DNA of 57,873 bases from Comamonadaceae bacterium 2PF (GTDB lineage: Bacteria > Pseudomonadota > Gammaproteobacteria > Burkholderiales > Burkholderiaceae_C): contig SCMV01000027.1 of the NCBI GenBank assembly GCA_005502875.1, forward strand, positions 1 to 57,873, given 5' to 3'. Each line of letters opens with the position of its first letter. Within the stretch, counting starts at the first letter, position 1. The notes beneath the pieces were generated by a model. The model did no database searches. It was not told where the DNA came from and worked only from the letters and a program-made list of their open reading frames with translations. The position numbers and the translations under genes were made by a program. This document shows positions 54,536 to 57,873 of the stretch, piece after piece.

Positions 54536-55357
54536 TCAGCGTGGCTCGTCGTGACGCGAGGGCGGTGCACCCAGCAGCATGCTGTGCAACACCCGGGCGA
54601 AGAAAACCGCCTGCACCGCTGCGCGCCGACGCAGCCCACGCAGGGATGATGGGCGTGCGAAGGTCAGCTGTGTTTGGCCAAAGTCGGGCCCCAGGCCGAC
54701 CATCACAGCGCGCACTTGCGACCGGTGGGCTTGCATCCAATTCGCCTGCTCGGCGTGAGCCAGGCCAACGAAAACAACTGTCGCGCCCGTGGAGGCGATC
54801 TGGTGGGCCAGGGCCAGGTCTTGTGCAGGCGTGAGGGCTTGGTTCGCGCTGGGCGTGCCAGTGATCTGAAGAGCAGGAAAAGCCGTTTGAGCGCTGCTGA
54901 TCAGTTGGTCGAGCGATGCCTGCGTGCCGCCGTGCAAGTGAACGGCCTGACCTGCTTGCTCGGCCAGGCGCATGTGGCGCCACATGAGCTCGTGGGCCGT
55001 CAGGGCTTGCTGCCGGCGTTGGCCTTCTCGGCGCATGGCCCAGGCCACACCCGCGTCGCCGGGCAAGGTCAGGTCTGCCTGGGCGAGGGCGTTGTGCAGT
55101 GCGGGGTTCCGTGTGGCTTGCACCAGGTGAGCCATGTCGCAAAGGGCCACGATGCGCGACTGGTGACGGCTCCCCCAGGTGAGGATGCGTTGTGCGGCAC
55201 CGTCCAGGTCGATGGCGTCCAGGTAGGTGTCGAGCAGCAGGGTTCCCTGGCGCAGGAAGCGGTGGCGAGTCGGGGGCGTCGCCTGCGGAGCGGGCCGTTG
55301 CTCATTCGCTCTCCAGGACACCGTGGGGTAGCCAAAATGGGGATCGGGGTGACGCAT
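54536..55357 (-). CDS. WecG/TagA/CpsF family glycosyltransferase (GT26)
   Basis: A 273-residue enzyme of the family that adds a second sugar to a polyprenyl-linked primer. Core segments are 'IVALCDMAHLVQATRNPALH', 'ADLTLPGDAGVAWAMR' (Asp catalytic), 'VHLHGGTQASLDQLISSAQT' and 'TVVFVGLAHAEQANWMQAHR'. The C-terminus 'SLRGLRRRAAVQAVF' is basic and amphipathic, as expected for the membrane-binding tail of the family. It stands separately from the operon, between terminators, and may start the repeat unit on a primer made elsewhere. Confidence 0.9.
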   Translation of the reverse strand: MRHPDPHFGYPTVSWRANEQRPAPQATPPTRHRFLRQGTLLLDTYLDAIDLDGAAQRILTWGSRHQSRIVALCDMAHLVQATRNPALHNALAQADLTLPGDAGVAWAMRREGQRRQQALTAHELMWRHMRLAEQAGQAVHLHGGTQASLDQLISSAQTAFPALQITGTPSANQALTPAQDLALAHQIASTGATVVFVGLAHAEQANWMQAHRSQVRAVMVGLGPDFGQTQLTFARPSSLRGLRRRAAVQAVFFARVLHSMLLGAPPSRHDEPR

Positions 55358-55673
55358 GCTGCTTCCTTGTCGGGGCGGGCTGCGGGTGCGGCTGGGGGCC
55401 GTGCTCCGTTGCCTGAAATTTTAGGAAGCGCCTTGTGCTCGGCTGGTTGAGGGAAACCCTCCGCGAGGCGTCGGATCACCCGAGGCTTGTGATGGATGTC
55501 TCGTCTGGGAGATTGGTGGGTTGCTGGTTTGCCCGGACGCAGCTGAGCCACCAAAAAACAAAGCGCCCAGGAGGGCGCTTGTGTGAGACCGGCGGTGTAC
55601 CAGGCTGAGCACAGCCGGAGAGTCCAAAGCGAGCGAGCCCGGTCGGTGACCGCCGGGCTTGCTCACACTGGGC
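55358..55673. other. Intergenic region between epsD and the WecG-type gene
   Basis: 316 bp with no gene. It holds the epsD terminator and, closer to the glycosyltransferase, a minus-strand TAAAAT (55418-55423) that could be a -10 box without an identifiable -35 partner. Confidence 0.5.
55551..55581 (-). terminator. Terminator after epsD
   Basis: On the minus strand AAGCGCCC-TCCT-GGGCGCTT forms an 8-bp stem followed by TGTTTTTT. It lies about 95 bp downstream of the epsD stop. Confidence 0.88.
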
Positions 55674-56690
55674 TCACTTCAGGCCAGACAGGCCCTTGGA
55701 CAGGGAATCTGCGTCAACGCTGGTGCTGGCTGCGGCGTCAGCGGGAGGGGTGGCCACGGAGGGCGTGGAGGCCACGCCACCGTCTGCGCCCGACGCCGCT
55801 GCGGCGCCCGAAGCCGGCTTCTCGGCGAACTTGCCCAGGTATTCGATCTTGGCCGCTTCGCGCATGGCCTTGACTTCCTTCTGGGCGAACTGGCGGCGGC
55901 GCTCGGCGGTCAGGAACTGCTCGATGGCTGGCTTGGCCTGCTCGAACGACACCGGTTGCGCGCGGCTGGCCATGACCAGGATGGCCTTGAAGCCGTCCTT
56001 GGCGGTGATGAACAGCGACTCGCCATCGTTGACCTTGGCGAGCTGATCCACGATGGCCAGGGGCAGGCCTTCGGCCGCCTGCGTGACCTGTTGGGTCGTG
56101 AACTTCAGGCCGGAGACCTTGAGCACTTCGCCGTACTCGGCCGGGGTGCGCGCCTTTTTCAGCAGCTCGATGGTGGCCTTGGTTTGCTCGGGCGTGGCGG
56201 GGATGGTGAACTCTTGCAGAGCGTAGAGCTTGCGCTGCGAGAACAGGGCGGGCTTTTCGTCGAAGTACTTGCGGATTTCGTCGCCGCCCGGGGTGCCTGC
56301 ACCCGCAACGGCGGCACGCTCGATGTAAGTGCGCGCCAGGATGTTGCGACGGGTGGCTTCGAGCAGTTGCATGACCTGCGGATCGCGGTCGAGCTTTTGC
56401 TCTTCGGCCTTGTCGACCGCCAGTTGCTGGTCGATCAGGCCTTCAAGGATGTTGCGACCAGCGGCTTCGGCTTGCTCGGGACGAAGGCCTTGCTGGCGCT
56501 CCAGCACCTGGTTGATCTGGTGGACGGTGATTTCCGAGCCGTTCACGCGGGCGGCGGCCTGGGTGGCCTTGCCTTCGGACGAGCCCTTGTCGCCGCAGCC
56601 GGTGGCCAGGACGGCGGCCAGGACGACGGGCAGCAGGGCCATCATGCGGATGGCGCGCGGTTGAGCGGAAGCGTGCAGGCGGTGTTGCAT
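55674..56690 (-). CDS. epsD: EpsD-family peptidyl-prolyl cis-trans isomerase lipoprotein
   Basis: A 338-residue lipoprotein: signal 'MALLPVVLAAVLATGC' with lipobox Cys at about 32, then a SurA-like N-domain ('ARVNGSEITVHQINQVLERQ') and a parvulin-type isomerase domain (about 145-260: 'RKLYALQEFTIPATPEQTKA', 'GDGESLFITAKDGFKAILVM'-like, 'VSFEQAKPAIEQFL'). EpsD proteins are fixed members of exosortase-B EPS clusters and probably help fold or assemble secreted components. The tail is Ala/Ser/Pro-rich. First Met 56690 or 56645 (about the 'MMALLPV') may be the start. Confidence 0.88.
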   Translation of the reverse strand: MQHRLHASAQPRAIRMMALLPVVLAAVLATGCGDKGSSEGKATQAAARVNGSEITVHQINQVLERQQGLRPEQAEAAGRNILEGLIDQQLAVDKAEEQKLDRDPQVMQLLEATRRNILARTYIERAAVAGAGTPGGDEIRKYFDEKPALFSQRKLYALQEFTIPATPEQTKATIELLKKARTPAEYGEVLKVSGLKFTTQQVTQAAEGLPLAIVDQLAKVNDGESLFITAKDGFKAILVMASRAQPVSFEQAKPAIEQFLTAERRRQFAQKEVKAMREAAKIEYLGKFAEKPASGAAAASGADGGVASTPSVATPPADAAASTSVDADSLSKGLSGLK

Positions 56691-56841
56691 GGTCTGAAGG
56701 TTGGGTTGTGTGGTTCTCGGGCCTGGCCATGGAAGTGTGCGCAGGCGTCAATGCAAGATCGGGTACAGACAGCGAAGTTCCCTGGTCGGTGGTGCAAACC
56801 GCTCAAACAGGTGGGTCAAACGTGAGGTTTGTCACCTTCTG

Positions 56842-57468
56842 TCATGTTGGCTGGTGCCGCCACAGGTGCTTGGCGTGTACCGCAGACCACGCCAGCGCCC
56901 CGGCCAGCGCGCCACTCAAATGCGCCCAGGGGGCCACGTTTATAGCCGACGCTTCTGACAGAACGAGGTGATGGGCCCAGGGGTTTTCCATGAAGAGCTT
57001 GCCCACCAGCCAGCCCAGCAACACGATGCCCACCACCCGATGAGCAGGACGGCAGGGGTGGTGAAGGTTGGCCAGGGCCACGATGGCGACGCCCGCGTGC
57101 AGGACCCCGGACAGGCCCACGTAGGACGTGAGCGATGGCTCGAGCAGCATGCCGAGGTGGGTCAGCGGCCAGGCGATGAACCAGGCGAGGGTGTCGCGCG
57201 CAGAGACATCGGAGAGGGCGCCCATGAGCAGGATCAGGCCTGCGCCGAACAGGTTGCGCCAAAGGTGGGCATCGCTGCCGTGCAGCCAGGCGGTCGCCCA
57301 CCAGCTCCACAAGGGCTGGTGGCCCCCTTGGTCCGGTCGCAAGACCAGCCTGGCGGGCAGCTCGGGCCAGAACTCGGGCGGCAGGGCCAGGGGCACGGGG
57401 TTGAACGCCAGGCTGGGCAGGGCCAGCAGCAGGCCGATCACGCACCACCACAGCGCGTGGGGGGTCAC
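56842..57468 (-). CDS. Rhombosortase-like rhomboid protease
   Basis: A 208-residue polytopic membrane protein with rhomboid features: 'TAWLHGSDAHLWRNLFGAG' (HxxxxHxxxN-like L1), catalytic Ser120 in 'YVGLSGVLHAGV' and His183 in 'APWAHLSGALAG'. The 'GLSGVLH' motif and short six-helix size fit the rhombosortase (RrtA) subgroup, which cleaves GlyGly-CTERM proteins. No such protein is in the window. GTG 57468 is the preferred start; a TTG overlapping the glnE stop (57495) and an ATG at 57561 are in frame. Gene order glnE then rhomboid suggests co-transcription. Confidence 0.8.
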   Translation of the reverse strand: MTPHALWWCVIGLLLALPSLAFNPVPLALPPEFWPELPARLVLRPDQGGHQPLWSWWATAWLHGSDAHLWRNLFGAGLILLMGALSDVSARDTLAWFIAWPLTHLGMLLEPSLTSYVGLSGVLHAGVAIVALANLHHPCRPAHRVVGIVLLGWLVGKLFMENPWAHHLVLSEASAINVAPWAHLSGALAGALAWSAVHAKHLWRHQPT

Positions 57469-57491
57469 CGTGGGACGAGGATGCAGCGTGC

Positions 57492-57873
57492 TCAAGGCAG
57501 GGCGCGGGGGTCGGATGCCCCGGTGCCAGCGGGCGAGAGGTGCCCGAACACCGACTGCCACAAGGCCAGCACGGCGTCGCGGTGGTGGGCCACGGCCGCC
57601 AGGCGCTCGCCTTCGAGTTCCGTCGGGGCTTCGTCGAGGCGGGCCCGGTGCTGGACGCGGCGCAACTCTCGGTAGGCCTGGCTGGCGGCCTCGGCCACGG
57701 GGCGGGGCATCAGGCCGGCGTCGGCCGCGCGAAGCAGCAGGGCGATGTTGCCGAGGTTGTCCATCAAGCCTGGGTGCACGCGGCTGTGCGTGAGCACCAG
57801 GAACTGCACCACGAACTCGACGTCGATCATGCCGCCCGCGCTGTGCTTGATGTCGAAGCGATCGGGCGGGCAG
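57492..57873 (-). CDS. glnE: Glutamine synthetase adenylyltransferase, C-terminal part
   Basis: The last about 126 residues of GlnE, which adenylylates and deadenylylates glutamine synthetase. 'FDIKHSAGGMIDVEFVVQFL' at the window edge and 'NLGNIALLLRAADAGLMP' are the conserved end of the C-terminal adenylyltransferase domain; the 'RELRRVQHRARLDE' helix and terminal 'VLALWQSVFG' match. The gene runs off the window at 57873, so it is 5'-truncated here only by the window edge. Confidence 0.92.
   Translation of the reverse strand, partial: CPPDRFDIKHSAGGMIDVEFVVQFLVLTHSRVHPGLMDNLGNIALLLRAADAGLMPRPVAEAASQAYRELRRVQHRARLDEAPTELEGERLAAVAHHRDAVLALWQSVFGHLSPAGTGASDPRALP

Overview
The window is GC-rich, densely coded DNA typical of a betaproteobacterium of the order Burkholderiales (Aquabacterium/Leptothrix/Rubrivivax-like). 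This rests on protein character and on the exosortase-B / EpsF / EpsG / EpsI / EpsD set, which is typical of that order; no database search was possible. Most of the window (about 12.7-56.7 kb) is one large exopolysaccharide (EPS) locus of the Wzx/Wzy type.

Layout. 0-4.2 kb: housekeeping genes: a truncated Smr-domain gene, radC, a SlpA-type FKBP isomerase, ispH, serS and tRNA-Ser(CGA) with a terminator. 4.7-12.7 kb: an SGNH-hydrolase lipoprotein, a small phasin-like protein, the Entner-Doudoroff pair edd-eda, and a Spy/CpxP-like periplasmic protein followed by an overlapping response regulator/histidine kinase pair. 12.7-25.5 kb: a nucleotide-sugar epimerase, a sugar nucleotidyltransferase, an SMP-30 protein, then three large paralogous secreted right-handed beta-helix proteins with an A/T-richer SGNH gene among them.

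25.8-49.4 kb: a run of 24 minus-strand genes, many overlapping by 1-20 nt. Read from the upstream end they are exosortase B, epsF, epsG, gmd, fcl, epsI, a GT2, a CMP-sugar synthetase, a 2-hydroxyacid dehydrogenase, an SDR, an acyltransferase, a Wzx flippase, a DUF115/sialyltransferase-like protein, further glycosyltransferases, a Wzy polymerase, a second acyltransferase, and the complete GDP-D-glycero-alpha-D-manno-heptose pathway (hddA, gmhA, hddC, gmhB). 49.7-53.2 kb: rfbBDAC for dTDP-L-rhamnose, diverging from the main operon. 53.2-57.9 kb: an AGE-family epimerase, a WecG/TagA glycosyltransferase, the EpsD lipoprotein isomerase, a rhombosortase-like rhomboid protease and the 3' end of glnE.

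How it fits together. The locus can supply GDP-heptose, dTDP-rhamnose, probably GDP-fucose and UDP-galacturonate, and a CMP-activated acidic sugar of unknown identity. Seven recognisable glycosyltransferases plus the DUF115-like protein would build a large repeat unit, to be flipped by Wzx, polymerised by Wzy and length-controlled by EpsF/EpsG. The beta-helix proteins and SGNH hydrolases look like extracytoplasmic EPS-modifying factors. No polyprenyl-phosphate hexose-1-phosphate transferase, Wza-type exporter or PEP-CTERM substrate is visible, so the system is completed elsewhere in the genome.

Most promising for novelty: the beta-helix triplet with its shared cysteine-bearing signature, and the CMP-sugar / hydroxyacid dehydrogenase / SDR / DUF115-like set, which lacks any visible ulosonate synthase.
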